This document shows positions 7,497-15,196 of a stretch of DNA of 35,808 bases, piece by piece (within the stretch, counting starts at the first letter, position 1; each line of letters starts with the position of its first letter). The position numbers and the translations under genes are program-made. The DNA lies in assembly GCA_964574335.1 (NCBI GenBank), contig CAZNNH010000051.1, positions 1 to 35,808 on the forward strand. The letters are read 5' to 3'. The notes under the pieces are model-generated. The model did not search any database. It saw nothing but the letters and a program-made list of their open reading frames with translations, and was not told the origin of the DNA. The stretch is from CAZNNH01 sp964574335. GTDB lineage: Bacteria; Acidobacteriota; Vicinamibacteria; Fen-336.

Positions 7497-9700
7497 TAGA
7501 AGCGGACTCCGTAGACCAGCCGGAAGCTGCGCCCCGGCTCCGCCGCCTGGTCCTTGATGTAGGAGAGGTGGTTCCTGTACAGCTCGTCACCCACGTTGTC
7601 CGCGCGGACTGTCACGGTGTGCACCGCGTGATGTCTCGTCAGCTGGTAGGAAGCGTGCACGTTCACCACCGTGTATCCGTCCGTCGGCGTCTCCGCGCCG
7701 TAGACCCGGTTCTGCTCGCCGACGTTCTTGACCTCCCCTTCGACGTGGAACGGCCCGTGCTCCAGCCGCAGGCCGGCCCACAGCCGGCGGGGCGGGATGC
7801 GTGGCAGAGCCCCCCCGTCGCGCAGCTCGCCTCGCACGCCGTCACAGCCCAGCACCAGCCACACGGCTCGCGTCAACCCCGCGTCGGCGTGGGCCTCGAA
7901 ACCGGTGAACCGGGCGTCCGCCGACGTGAAGCTCACGATCGGCAGGCCCTCCTCCTCGTCAATCTCACCGGTCTGGAAGGGGAAGATGTACTTGTCGATG
8001 CTGTTGACGAAGATGGTCCCATCACCCACGAAACGCGACGTGCGGTAGCGAAGCGAGAGGTCGGCGCCGTAGGCCGTCTCGGCGGCCAGTGTCGGGTCTC
8101 CGATCTCGAAGGCGAGGTTCCCGGCGTGGGGTCCGAGGTTGTACAGCTCCTCCAGGCTCGGACTACGCACCGCGCGGGCCAGGTTCAGGGCGAGGGTCAG
8201 ATCGTCCCGCAGGTAGCCCAGCACACCCACCGACCCGGAGAAGCTGGTGAAGTCCCGCTGCTGGAGGTCGGTTCGCTCGACGGCTGCGCCGTCGGGGTCG
8301 AACGACGTGTGATCGACACGTCCGCCGAGCTGGAACGAGAGGTGGCGGAACGCCACCTCCTCGTACAGGAAGCCCGAGAACGTGTTCTGGGTCGTCGGCG
8401 GTGCCAGCGCCTCCTCGCCGGCCGCGCTGTAGTCGCGGTGCTCAGCGCGCACGCCGAAGGTGCCGGTGAGCGGCCCAATGGCCCGGTGGTTCAGGTACAG
8501 GTTGCCCTCGGCGACCTCGTTCTTGAAGCTCGTCGCGATCTCGCCTGAGCCCTCGATCTCGTCGTGCGTATAGTCCCTGAGCCCACCGAGGAACTTGACC
8601 CCGCTGATCAGGCCGTCCAGGCTGCGCATCTCGCCGCGCACGTCCACGCGGTGCCGGCGGGGATGGAGCGTCGTCTCGCCCTCTTCCACGAAGGGGACGC
8701 CGTAGCGTGTATCGACGTACTGGTAGGAAGCCCCGAGATAGCCGTTCTCGCCGGTGAGGGCCAGCGACCCGCCGAGGGACTCGGAGCGCGACTGGCTGTT
8801 GGGCACCTTGCCCTCCGGCGTGTGGTACTCGTCCGCGCGCTGGGCGGAACCGTTGACCTGGAAGGCGACACTTCCGTTGCCGCCGCTGAGGTTGCCGGCG
8901 ATCCCTGCGTCTTGGTCGGCGGTGGCCCCCTGGCCGGTGAACGTGCCGTGGACGCCCCGAAGGGGCCGGCTGGCGATCTCGTCCGAGATCAGGTTCACCA
9001 CGCCGCCGATGGCGCTCGACCCGTAGAGCAGCGTGGCCGGGCCGCGGACCACCTCGATCCGGGTGGCGGTCGCCGGGTCGAGGATGACACCGTGGTCGGC
9101 GGACTGGCTCGAAAGGTCGCCGGTGCGGGCGCCGTTCTCGAGGACCAGCACGCGGTCGTTGTCCAGGCCGCGCACCACCGGCCGCGCGTTGCCGGATCCG
9201 AAGCTGCGTACGTTGACACCGGGCTCATTGGCGAGCGTCGCCCCGAGCGTGTTGCCCAGGCGCTGCTGGAGATCCTCGCCGCCCAGGACGGTCGCAGGCT
9301 GGTAGGACTCGAACGTGTCGCGGGCTCTGGGGCTGACGCTGACGGTCTCCGAGAAGTGCAACTGCTTGAGGAGGCGGATCTCGGCGGAGACCAGACCCGC
9401 CTCGCCCACCTCCACGTCGGCCCGAGCCGCCGTGAAGTCCGCCTGGCGCGCCACCGCGTCGTAGACCCCCGGCGGCACGTCCTCGAAACGGACGATGCCG
9501 TCGTCGCCGCTGGTTCCGGAGCGGTTCGACGGTACGAGCGTGACGATGGCGCCGGACACCGCCTCACCCTCGGGGCTCGACACCTTGACCTCGATCGTTG
9601 CCGCCATCGCGGCTCCCGAGAACGCGGTAAGTGACAGGGCCAGCAGCACGCGCCGCACGACACGCGGACCATGGAGCGTCGACAACATGACCTTGGACAT
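7496..9700 (-). CDS. TonB-dependent outer-membrane receptor, ZnuD-like
   Basis: 734 aa, ATG 9700 with AGGAGGAG upstream. Order: signal peptide (1-33, cleavage after AAMA), carboxypeptidase-regulatory-like domain (about 34-115), plug (about 120-245) containing PVVRGLDNDRVLVLENGART and EVVRGPATLLYGSSAIGGVV, then a beta-barrel ending in the aromatic Phe of YGVRF. The plug sequence resembles the zinc/haem receptor ZnuD group and related metal-complex receptors. It sits downstream of two small Cys/His-bearing membrane proteins, which fits metal uptake. It would be energised by a TonB protein, possibly the kinase-TonB fusion at 3314-5308. Substrate assignment is inference. Confidence 0.88.
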   Translation of the reverse strand: MSKVMLSTLHGPRVVRRVLLALSLTAFSGAAMAATIEVKVSSPEGEAVSGAIVTLVPSNRSGTSGDDGIVRFEDVPPGVYDAVARQADFTAARADVEVGEAGLVSAEIRLLKQLHFSETVSVSPRARDTFESYQPATVLGGEDLQQRLGNTLGATLANEPGVNVRSFGSGNARPVVRGLDNDRVLVLENGARTGDLSSQSADHGVILDPATATRIEVVRGPATLLYGSSAIGGVVNLISDEIASRPLRGVHGTFTGQGATADQDAGIAGNLSGGNGSVAFQVNGSAQRADEYHTPEGKVPNSQSRSESLGGSLALTGENGYLGASYQYVDTRYGVPFVEEGETTLHPRRHRVDVRGEMRSLDGLISGVKFLGGLRDYTHDEIEGSGEIATSFKNEVAEGNLYLNHRAIGPLTGTFGVRAEHRDYSAAGEEALAPPTTQNTFSGFLYEEVAFRHLSFQLGGRVDHTSFDPDGAAVERTDLQQRDFTSFSGSVGVLGYLRDDLTLALNLARAVRSPSLEELYNLGPHAGNLAFEIGDPTLAAETAYGADLSLRYRTSRFVGDGTIFVNSIDKYIFPFQTGEIDEEEGLPIVSFTSADARFTGFEAHADAGLTRAVWLVLGCDGVRGELRDGGALPRIPPRRLWAGLRLEHGPFHVEGEVKNVGEQNRVYGAETPTDGYTVVNVHASYQLTRHHAVHTVTVRADNVGDELYRNHLSYIKDQAAEPGRSFRLVYGVRF

Positions 9701-9788
9701 ATCTCCTCCTGACGAAGTGACAGGCTCTCCCTGGTGCGCTGCGTCGGGCGGTGAGCCTGCGACCCGTCCCGCGCCTCACGGACCTTCG

Positions 9789-10352
9789 CTACTGACTGGC
9801 GGTGGTCGGAGGCGAGTTCTTCGGGGCCAGGAGGATCAACGTCGCCGGGCGGGGTGGCGGCGGGACGAGCGGCCGTCTGGCCACGACGCGCTGCGTCGCG
9901 GTGGGGGGACTGTGAGGCTGCCTGAGGTGGGGTGCCGACGGGTTGGCCGCGTTCAGGACACTGCAGGGGACGTGCTCGGTGCGAGGGGGCGCCTCATCCA
10001 GTCCTGGTTCATTCAGTGGCGCGGGCGCGGCCACCACCGATCCCCGCGGCACGTCTTCGATGAGGCGGTGCACCGGACAGTACCGGTGGCCGTGTGCCGC
10101 GAAGGCCACGTGCAGTGCCTGCCCGATGGGCAGCAGAGCCAGGCTCGCAGCGAGACCAACGTGGGCCGCCTGCAGGCCGAGGGATGGGCGCCGGCGCCCA
10201 ACCCTGCTAGCAGGCGTCCCGAGCGGCCGCTGGGGCGACCGGAAGCAGCTGCACCGCAGCCGGCCGGAAGCCCTGACCGACAGGTGCGGGCTCGCATGGC
10301 GCTGCGCTGGCAGGCTGCGTGCTGCCCGGGTTTCCACATCGGCACCGACCAT
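9789..10352 (-). CDS. HGHRYC-motif secreted/membrane protein, start uncertain
   Basis: The convincing part runs from about 10190 to the stop at 9789: one hydrophobic segment (VGLAASLALLPIGQALHVAF), then HGHRYCPVHRLIEDV, then a Pro/Ala-rich tail ending LILLAPKNSPPTTASQ. The His/Cys motif next to a receptor gene suggests periplasmic metal handling. The frame extends back to ATG 10352, giving 187 aa, but the first 55 or so residues overlap the upstream gene in another frame and look non-natural. There is no ATG, GTG or TTG between 10192 and the hydrophobic segment, so either a non-canonical start or a frameshift is involved. I do not recognise a named family. Confidence 0.5.
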   Translation of the reverse strand: MVGADVETRAARSLPAQRHASPHLSVRASGRLRCSCFRSPQRPLGTPASRVGRRRPSLGLQAAHVGLAASLALLPIGQALHVAFAAHGHRYCPVHRLIEDVPRGSVVAAPAPLNEPGLDEAPPRTEHVPCSVLNAANPSAPHLRQPHSPPTATQRVVARRPLVPPPPRPATLILLAPKNSPPTTASQ

Positions 10353-10546
10353 GCGGCTATGATCAGCCAGGTTCCGGCGACCGAGACCAGCGACGCGGCG
10401 AGCTGGCAGGCGGGACAGTTGGGATCCGCCGCCGGGCCGGTTCCCGTGTGACCCCACGCAGCCAGCAGCGCCGCGCAGGCCACGGCAGCGATCGCGATCA
10501 TTGCGATCCCAGCGGTGAGCCTCGGGCTGTGCGGCCGTACGCGCAT
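10207..10546 (-). CDS. Single-helix CPxC membrane protein, probable frameshift at 3' end
   Basis: From ATG 10546 the protein has a short basic start, a membrane helix (IAMIAIAAVACAALLAAWGH), then DPNCPACQLAASLVSVAGTW and a second hydrophobic stretch (LIIAAW) up to about residue 73. The CPAC motif is thioredoxin- or metal-like. After SVPMWKPG the frame becomes Arg/Cys-rich and stays open to 10013; a natural-looking Pro/Ala-rich tail ending at TAG (10207-10209) is in another frame, which suggests a one-base indel near 10320. The coordinates given assume that frameshift. It starts the metal-type cluster with the HGHRYC protein and the TonB receptor. The family is not recognised. Confidence 0.45.
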
Positions 10547-10553
10547 CGTTTGA

Positions 10554-10582
10554 ATTTGGCCGTGGCCAGGCGCGCGCGTCAA
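10554..10582 (-). promoter_or_regulatory. Candidate leaderless promoter of the metal-type cluster
   Basis: Leftwards: TTGACG (10577-10582), 17-bp spacer, CCAAAT (10554-10559), then 7 nt to ATG 10546. The -10 is weak, but the spacing is correct and no Shine-Dalgarno precedes the ATG. Confidence 0.35.
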
Positions 10583-10589
10583 GTGAGCT

Positions 10590-10631
10590 GCCAACTCGGT
10601 AGTGGGTCAGTTGACCCGCTACCGCCAACTC
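10590..10631. promoter_or_regulatory. 26-bp palindrome flanked by 8-bp direct repeats
   Basis: 10598-10623 is a near-perfect dyad (arms of 12 with one mismatch, centre GT; core GGGTCA-GT-TGACCC). It is flanked on both sides by the identical octamer GCCAACTC (10590-10597 and 10624-10631). It lies between divergent transcription units, 15 bp upstream of the leftward -35, so an operator is the simplest reading. The flanking octamers also resemble a target-site duplication. Confidence 0.5.
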
Positions 10632-10701
10632 CACGCGCCGAAGGCGGTCGCGATTGACGTCGACATCGTCGTCGGCAACTCCGGGATGATGGCGCCGATG
10701 C

Positions 10702-10707
10702 TAGAAT
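10702..10707 (+). promoter_or_regulatory. -10 element of the nucleotidyltransferase pair (leaderless)
   Basis: TAGAAT ends 7 nt before ATG 10715. No Shine-Dalgarno is present and no convincing -35 stands at 16-18 bp. Confidence 0.45.
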
Positions 10708-10714
10708 CGGACGC

Positions 10715-10912
10715 ATGAGGGTTCCCCGCAGCTTCGCCCTGGCCGTCCCGTCGCGCCGAGGTGGGGAGCTCGAGCTGAGCAAGGAGTACCTCGCCGACAT
10801 CCATCGCGTGGAAGCGCTCGCCCGCAACCAGAGCGGTGCGGACAAGGAATGGGTCGAGAAGGCGGTTCGTGACGTCGCGGCACACTTCGCCGCTGCGAAG
10901 CGCGTCGGCTAG
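10715..10912 (+). CDS. Small protein, 65 aa, candidate antitoxin of the nucleotidyltransferase
   Basis: ATG 10715 follows a TAGAAT box by 7 nt (leaderless). The protein is short, soluble and charged: a basic N-terminus (FALAVPSRRGGELELSKEYL) and a helical C-terminal half (DKEWVEKAVRDVAAHFAAAK). The stop lies 8 nt before the GTG of the nucleotidyltransferase-like gene. A small gene directly ahead of such a protein is the usual layout of MNT/AbiEii-type TA pairs. I do not recognise its family, so the antitoxin role comes from context only. Confidence 0.55.
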   Translation: MRVPRSFALAVPSRRGGELELSKEYLADIHRVEALARNQSGADKEWVEKAVRDVAAHFAAAKRVG

Positions 10913-10920
10913 CCTGGCCC

Positions 10921-11430
10921 GTGGATCCGTTCCTGAAGCTGCTGGTCGGCCTTGGCGAGGCCGAGGCCCGCTTCGTGCTCATCGGCGTGTGGGCCGCCAA
11001 CTACTACGCCAAGGCTGGATCGACGCTGTTCGGCACTCTCGATCGCGACCTGTTCCTGCCCCTCGACCCTGCCAACCTGCTGTCTGTCTGGAGGACGTGC
11101 CAGGCGCTCGGCCTTCGGCTGTGGGCGGCCGACGAGCCACTCGGCGAGCCACTCGATGTCGATCTCGCCCGCCGGGTCACCCGCCACAGGGCGCTGACGC
11201 GGGCCTTCGACGACGAGGGGCTCCAGGTCGATCTCTCCCTGGTGATGGCCGGATACCAGTTCCAGGAGGTCTGGGACCAGAGGCGCATCTTCCGAGTGCA
11301 GGCCGTCGAGGTCCCGGTCGCAAGGCTCGCTCACATCGTGGCCTCCAAGGCCAAGGCAAGCCGCCCGAAGGACCGACTTTTCCTGGAGACCCACGCCCAG
11401 GCGCTCAGGGAGCTGCGGGACGAAGACTAG
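10921..11430 (+). CDS. Nucleotidyltransferase-fold protein, AbiEii/MNT-like
   Basis: 169 aa, GTG 10921. The fold signature is visible: a hydrophobic helix and IGVWAANYYA (21-30, in place of the usual GG), DxD at Asp41 and Asp43 (TLDRDLFLPLD), and a third acidic residue at Asp104 (LQVDLSLV). The C-terminal KAKASRPKDRLFL resembles the Lys/Asp-containing helix of AbiEii-type and minimal nucleotidyltransferases. Members transfer nucleotides to RNA or protein, often as TA toxins. It is paired with the 65-aa gene 8 nt upstream. The first glycine of the GG motif is kept but the second is Val, so activity is not assured. Confidence 0.68.
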   Translation: MDPFLKLLVGLGEAEARFVLIGVWAANYYAKAGSTLFGTLDRDLFLPLDPANLLSVWRTCQALGLRLWAADEPLGEPLDVDLARRVTRHRALTRAFDDEGLQVDLSLVMAGYQFQEVWDQRRIFRVQAVEVPVARLAHIVASKAKASRPKDRLFLETHAQALRELRDED

Positions 11431-11510
11431 CCGGCGCCCGTGTCTCGGGCCACACCACCCACCCTGAGGAACGGGTACTGCGCCAGGAAGCCGCGGTTGA
11501 CGTGGCCCGA

Positions 11511-12446
11511 CTAGGGGGCGCCGGGGCTCTTTGCCTTCACGAAGGAGACCGACAGGTCCAGAGCCTCGAGCGCTCCCTGCAGCAGGACCTCGCCCCGCGG
11601 CAGGTCCGGACGGTTCTGGCCCTGGGGACCGAGCACGAAGTCGTGATAGCCGTGCTCGTAGACGTCCATCCGGACCCACTTGCCGGCCTGCTGGAGCTGG
11701 TCGTGAAGCGCCGTGGCCATGGGCAAGAGCCCGTCCTCGGTGCCGACCAGGATCAGCACCGGCGTCTCGATCGGCGCGATGTTCGCGGCCGCCACCGCCG
11801 GATCCGGCTGCACCTTCGACCAGTCGGGCCTGCCGTTGCCGCCCGCCGGCGGCTTCATCCCCAGGAACCAGATCGGGGCCGGCGCGCCCAGGACCGCGGC
11901 GTGGATCGTGGGCACCTTGGAGACCAGGAAGGCGACGAGGTTGCCGCCCAGGCTGACCCCGTAGAGGCTCACCCGCGACGCGTCCACGTCGGCCAGCCCC
12001 TTCACGTAGTCGATGACGGCGAGGCCGTCGTCGATGGCGGTGGCGTTGCTGCCGGAGGAGGGGACGTTGGCCGTGTTCCACTCGCCGCCGCGATAGTCGG
12101 CCACCGCCACCACGAAGCCTTCCTGGAGGAAGCGCTCCCAGACCGGCCCCCCCGTCGCCCCCCGCGACCAGCCCAGGAGCTGCTCCATCCCGCGTCCTCC
12201 GGGCGCTCCGTGGAAGAAGATGATGGCCGGGAACGGCCCCTCGCCCTTCGGCTTGCGGATCGCCGCCGCCACGTACAGCCCGTCCTTCGTCTTGACGTAG
12301 ACCGGCGCTACCGGCGAGTCGGCCTCGCTGACGACGTTCACGTACCGGTCGTGGGCCAGGGCTTCGGCGCTGCCCCCGTGGCGATGGACCTCGGCCATGG
12401 CGACCACCGGCAGCAACATGACGAGAGCGACCGTGACGATCTTCAT
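11511..12446 (-). CDS. Secreted alpha/beta hydrolase (dienelactone hydrolase / prolyl oligopeptidase-like)
   Basis: 311 aa from ATG 12446; the frame is open further upstream but only as a shadow of the opposite-strand esterase. Residues 1-18 are a signal peptide (VALVMLLPVVAMA). The oxyanion region is FFHGAPGG (77-84), nucleophile Ser165 in GVSLGG, acid Asp238 in VGTEDG, base His268 in HGYHDF. It probably hydrolyses esters or peptides outside the inner membrane; substrate unknown. A TATACT box ends 7 nt before the ATG and there is no Shine-Dalgarno, so the mRNA is probably leaderless. Its last 48 bp or so are duplicated beyond the TonB receptor at 7449-7496. Confidence 0.87.
   Translation of the reverse strand: MKIVTVALVMLLPVVAMAEVHRHGGSAEALAHDRYVNVVSEADSPVAPVYVKTKDGLYVAAAIRKPKGEGPFPAIIFFHGAPGGRGMEQLLGWSRGATGGPVWERFLQEGFVVAVADYRGGEWNTANVPSSGSNATAIDDGLAVIDYVKGLADVDASRVSLYGVSLGGNLVAFLVSKVPTIHAAVLGAPAPIWFLGMKPPAGGNGRPDWSKVQPDPAVAAANIAPIETPVLILVGTEDGLLPMATALHDQLQQAGKWVRMDVYEHGYHDFVLGPQGQNRPDLPRGEVLLQGALEALDLSVSFVKAKSPGAP
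11549..11596. repeat. 48-bp direct repeat, copy 2 (inside hydrolase 3' end)
   Basis: Partner of 7449-7496, one mismatch, same orientation; here it is coding. The two copies bracket about 4.1 kb holding the TonB receptor cluster and the nucleotidyltransferase pair. Confidence 0.85.
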
Positions 12447-12453
12447 TGGTGGA

Positions 12454-12459
12454 AGTATA
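12454..12459 (-). promoter_or_regulatory. -10 element of the hydrolase gene (leaderless)
   Basis: Leftwards TATACT, then 7 nt, then ATG 12446. It is a near-consensus -10 with no Shine-Dalgarno in the short gap. A convincing -35 is not visible. Confidence 0.5.
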
Positions 12460-12551
12460 GAACGAAGCCTCACCGATCCCGCTCGTCTCACCCGGGTCCC
12501 GCTGGTCCCGTTTCGCTGGACAGGGCCGGGGCCGGCGACCAGCTTGGGTGT

Positions 12552-13673
12552 ATGTCTCGCCCCCGAGCCGCCCACACCCTGCTCCTTCTCGCCGCTCTTC
12601 CGATCGGCTGCCCTCGTCCTGATTCGCCGCGGGTCGAGCGCCTCTCCGTGCCAGCGCCTTCGCTGGCGGGCAGCGTGATCCCCAACGTTTCGGCCCAGCC
12701 GGCCCTCGTACTGCTGCCCCCGGGCTACCACCAGAGCTCGCGCCGCTACCCGGTCGTCTACTACCTGCCCGGCTTCACCACTGACGTCACGGACTACGTC
12801 GACGGCAGCTTCGACGGCTTCCGCCTCGACCGAGCCCTGGACGCGGCCGTGGCGAAGGGGGGCACGCGCGAGCTGATCGTCGTCGTCGTCAACGGGCGCA
12901 ACGCCCTGGGCGGCTCCTTCTACGTCAACTCTCCCGTCACCGGCCGCTTCGAGGACTACGTGGTCGAAGACGTGGTGAGCCACGTCGAGGAGGGCTACCG
13001 TGTCCGCCGCGAGCCGGCCTGCCGCGGCGTGGCCGGCGACTCGATGGGGGGCTTCGGCGCGCTCCACCTGGCCATGCGACACCCCGACGTGTTCGGCGCC
13101 GTGTTCGCCGAAAGCCCCGGCCTCTTCGACGAGGGCGGCCTCGAGGACGAGGGCATGCTTACGCCCCCCTATGCCGCCGGCTGGCGCATCCAGACGGAGC
13201 GCATGGGGGGCTGGCCCGAGCAGGAGGCGCCGGCGCGGCTGGTCGGCCTGTCCCGCCAGCTCCTCTCGTCGAGCAGCTACTTCTCCTACCGGATGGGCTT
13301 CGACCTCGCCTACGCGGCGGCCTTCTCCCCGGACCCCGACGCCGGGCCTCCCTTCGTCTGGTGGGACCCCGAGCGCCTGCGCTCGGGCTTCGGCCACCTG
13401 GCCGAGAAGGTGGCCCGCCACCGGGAGGCCCTGGCCACCCTACGCGGCATCCACATCGACATCGGCCGGGGCGACCGGCTGGCCTGGATCCCCCGGGGTG
13501 CCCGCCGGCTCTCGCAGCTCCTTGGCGAAGCCGGCATCGAGCATCGCCTGACCGAGCACGACGGCGGGCACGTCGACCGCCTGAGCTCGCGCATTGAAGC
13601 CGAGATGCTGCCCTTCTTCTCCCGCGTCCTGTGCCCTGACGCGGACGCCACCAGCGACCTGGAGGCGCGATGA
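12552..13673 (+). CDS. Putative esterase, probable lipoprotein
   Basis: 373 aa. The N-terminus ends its hydrophobic stretch in LPIGC at Cys20, a slightly irregular lipobox, so the protein may be lipid-anchored. It belongs to the esterase D / S-formylglutathione hydrolase-like superfamily: VVYYLPGF (68-75), nucleophile Ser164 in GDSMGGFGALHLAMRHPD, acid Asp308 in GRGDRLAW, base His340 in HDGGHVDR. ATG 12552 is the first in-frame ATG with a signal sequence; the frame is open further upstream only as a shadow of other genes. The stop overlaps the next start as ATGA, making it the first gene of a four-gene operon. Confidence 0.85.
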   Translation: MSRPRAAHTLLLLAALPIGCPRPDSPRVERLSVPAPSLAGSVIPNVSAQPALVLLPPGYHQSSRRYPVVYYLPGFTTDVTDYVDGSFDGFRLDRALDAAVAKGGTRELIVVVVNGRNALGGSFYVNSPVTGRFEDYVVEDVVSHVEEGYRVRREPACRGVAGDSMGGFGALHLAMRHPDVFGAVFAESPGLFDEGGLEDEGMLTPPYAAGWRIQTERMGGWPEQEAPARLVGLSRQLLSSSSYFSYRMGFDLAYAAAFSPDPDAGPPFVWWDPERLRSGFGHLAEKVARHREALATLRGIHIDIGRGDRLAWIPRGARRLSQLLGEAGIEHRLTEHDGGHVDRLSSRIEAEMLPFFSRVLCPDADATSDLEAR

Positions 13674-15196
13674 GCACCGAGGCGCCGAGCCGGCCGGCCG
13701 TCCCCCTCGCCTTCGCCGTGGCGGGCCTGCTGCTGATCCTGGTCCCGGCGCTGCTCGGCCCCTACGGCCGCTTCATCGACGAGCTGTACTACCTGTCCTG
13801 CTCGGCGCGCCTGGCCTGGGGCTACGTGGACCATCCTCCGTTGGCCCCGCTCCTGCTGCGGCTTTCGCGCGGCGTCCTGGGCGACGGCATGCTGGCCCTG
13901 CGCCTCCCGCCGGCCCTGGCCTTCGGCCTGCTGGCGCTGGTGACGGGCCTGCTCGCCCGGCGGCTGGGCGCCGGCCGCTTCGGGCAGGCGGTGGCCTGCT
14001 CCGCCGTCGTCATGGCGCCGCTCTTCCAGGTGATGTTCGGCTTCTTCTCGATGAACGCCTTCGAGATCCTGTTCTGGGCGTTGCTGACGTTCGTGCTGGT
14101 GGAGATCGAGTTGCGGGGCGAGCCGCGCCTGTGGCTGCTCTTCGGCCTGCTGGCGGGCCTGGCCCTGCTGAACAAGCACACCGTGGTGCTGCTCGCCGGC
14201 GCCCTGGCGGTCGGCCTGGTGCTGAGCCCCGCGCGCCGCCACCTGAGGAGCCGGTGGCTGTGGCTGGGCGCCGCGGTGGCCGGCCTGCTTCTGGCGCCGA
14301 ACCTGCTGTGGCAGATCGACAACGGCTGGCCGTCCCTCGAGTTCTACCGAAACGCCAGCCTCTACAAGCAGGCCCGCACCCCGCCCGCGGAGCTGCTGCT
14401 GCAGCAGCTCGGCTTCATGAACCCCGGCACGCTCCCGGTGTGGCTGGCCGGTCTCGTCTTCCTGATCCGGCGCCGAGAGCTGCGCCACCTCGGCGTGATC
14501 TACCCGGTGCTGCTGGCCCTGATGATGCTCAAGCACGAGAGTCGCCCCGACCGCATCGCCGGCGTCTACCCGGTGCTGCTCGCCGCCGGCGCCGTCGCCC
14601 TGGAGGGCTGGCTGCTGGCGCGCCGCTGGCGAGCCGTGGCGCTCCTCTCCGGCATCGCCGCCGGTGGTGTCGCGCTCGCACCGCTGGGCCTGCCCATCCT
14701 GCCGCCCGAGCCCACGGCGCGCTGGGCCACCGCGCTGGGCTTCGTGCCCCAGTCGGAGAGGGGAGCGGGAAAGCGGACCGACCTGCCCCAGTGGCTGGCC
14801 GACCGCCTGGGCTGGGAGCAGCTCGTCGACGACGTCGCCGCCGTCTTCGAGCGGCTGCCTCCCGAGGAGCGCCAGCGGGTCGTCTTCTTCGCTCCGAGCT
14901 ACGGCCAGGCAGGAGCCCTCGAGTGGCTGGGACGGGAACGGCTGCAGCGGCCCCGCGTCTACTGCACCCACAACACCTGGTTCCTGTGGGGGCCGCCGAA
15001 GGACCCCGTCGACGTCGCCATCGTCCTCGGGGACCACCCCGGACATCTCCAGGAGCTGTTCGAGGAGGTCGAGCTGGCCGACATCCACGACTGCCAGGGT
15101 TGCATGCCCTGGCGCGACCAGATGCCGATCTGGATCGTGAGGCGCGCCCGGGTGAGCCTCGCCGAGCTGTGGCCGGACTGGAAGCACTTCGAATGA
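13670..15196 (+). CDS. Polytopic glycosyltransferase, GT39/ArnT-like (PMT_2)
   Basis: 508 aa with about 10-11 membrane helices in the first 360 residues. The first periplasmic loop has GRFIDELYYLSCSARLAWGYVDHPP, the Asp/Glu motif plus the DHPP signature of PMT_2 enzymes, which transfer sugars from polyprenyl-phosphate donors to lipids or proteins outside the inner membrane. The soluble C-terminal part (about 365-508) contains a Cys pair in DCQGCMPW. Starts and stops overlap by 4 nt (ATGA) on both sides, with the esterase before and the histidine kinase after. The acceptor is unknown; cell-envelope polysaccharide or lipid is likely. Confidence 0.85.
   Translation: MSTEAPSRPAVPLAFAVAGLLLILVPALLGPYGRFIDELYYLSCSARLAWGYVDHPPLAPLLLRLSRGVLGDGMLALRLPPALAFGLLALVTGLLARRLGAGRFGQAVACSAVVMAPLFQVMFGFFSMNAFEILFWALLTFVLVEIELRGEPRLWLLFGLLAGLALLNKHTVVLLAGALAVGLVLSPARRHLRSRWLWLGAAVAGLLLAPNLLWQIDNGWPSLEFYRNASLYKQARTPPAELLLQQLGFMNPGTLPVWLAGLVFLIRRRELRHLGVIYPVLLALMMLKHESRPDRIAGVYPVLLAAGAVALEGWLLARRWRAVALLSGIAAGGVALAPLGLPILPPEPTARWATALGFVPQSERGAGKRTDLPQWLADRLGWEQLVDDVAAVFERLPPEERQRVVFFAPSYGQAGALEWLGRERLQRPRVYCTHNTWFLWGPPKDPVDVAIVLGDHPGHLQELFEEVELADIHDCQGCMPWRDQMPIWIVRRARVSLAELWPDWKHFE

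Noticed and set aside
10598..10623. Intrinsic terminator
   Set aside because: The dyad lies between divergent genes, has no U-tract and almost no loop, so an operator or inserted palindrome is more likely.
11511..13421. A 636-residue hydrolase with a long N-terminal extension
   Set aside because: The part upstream of ATG 12446 is antisense to the esterase and shadow-like; signal peptide and TATACT box fit 12446.
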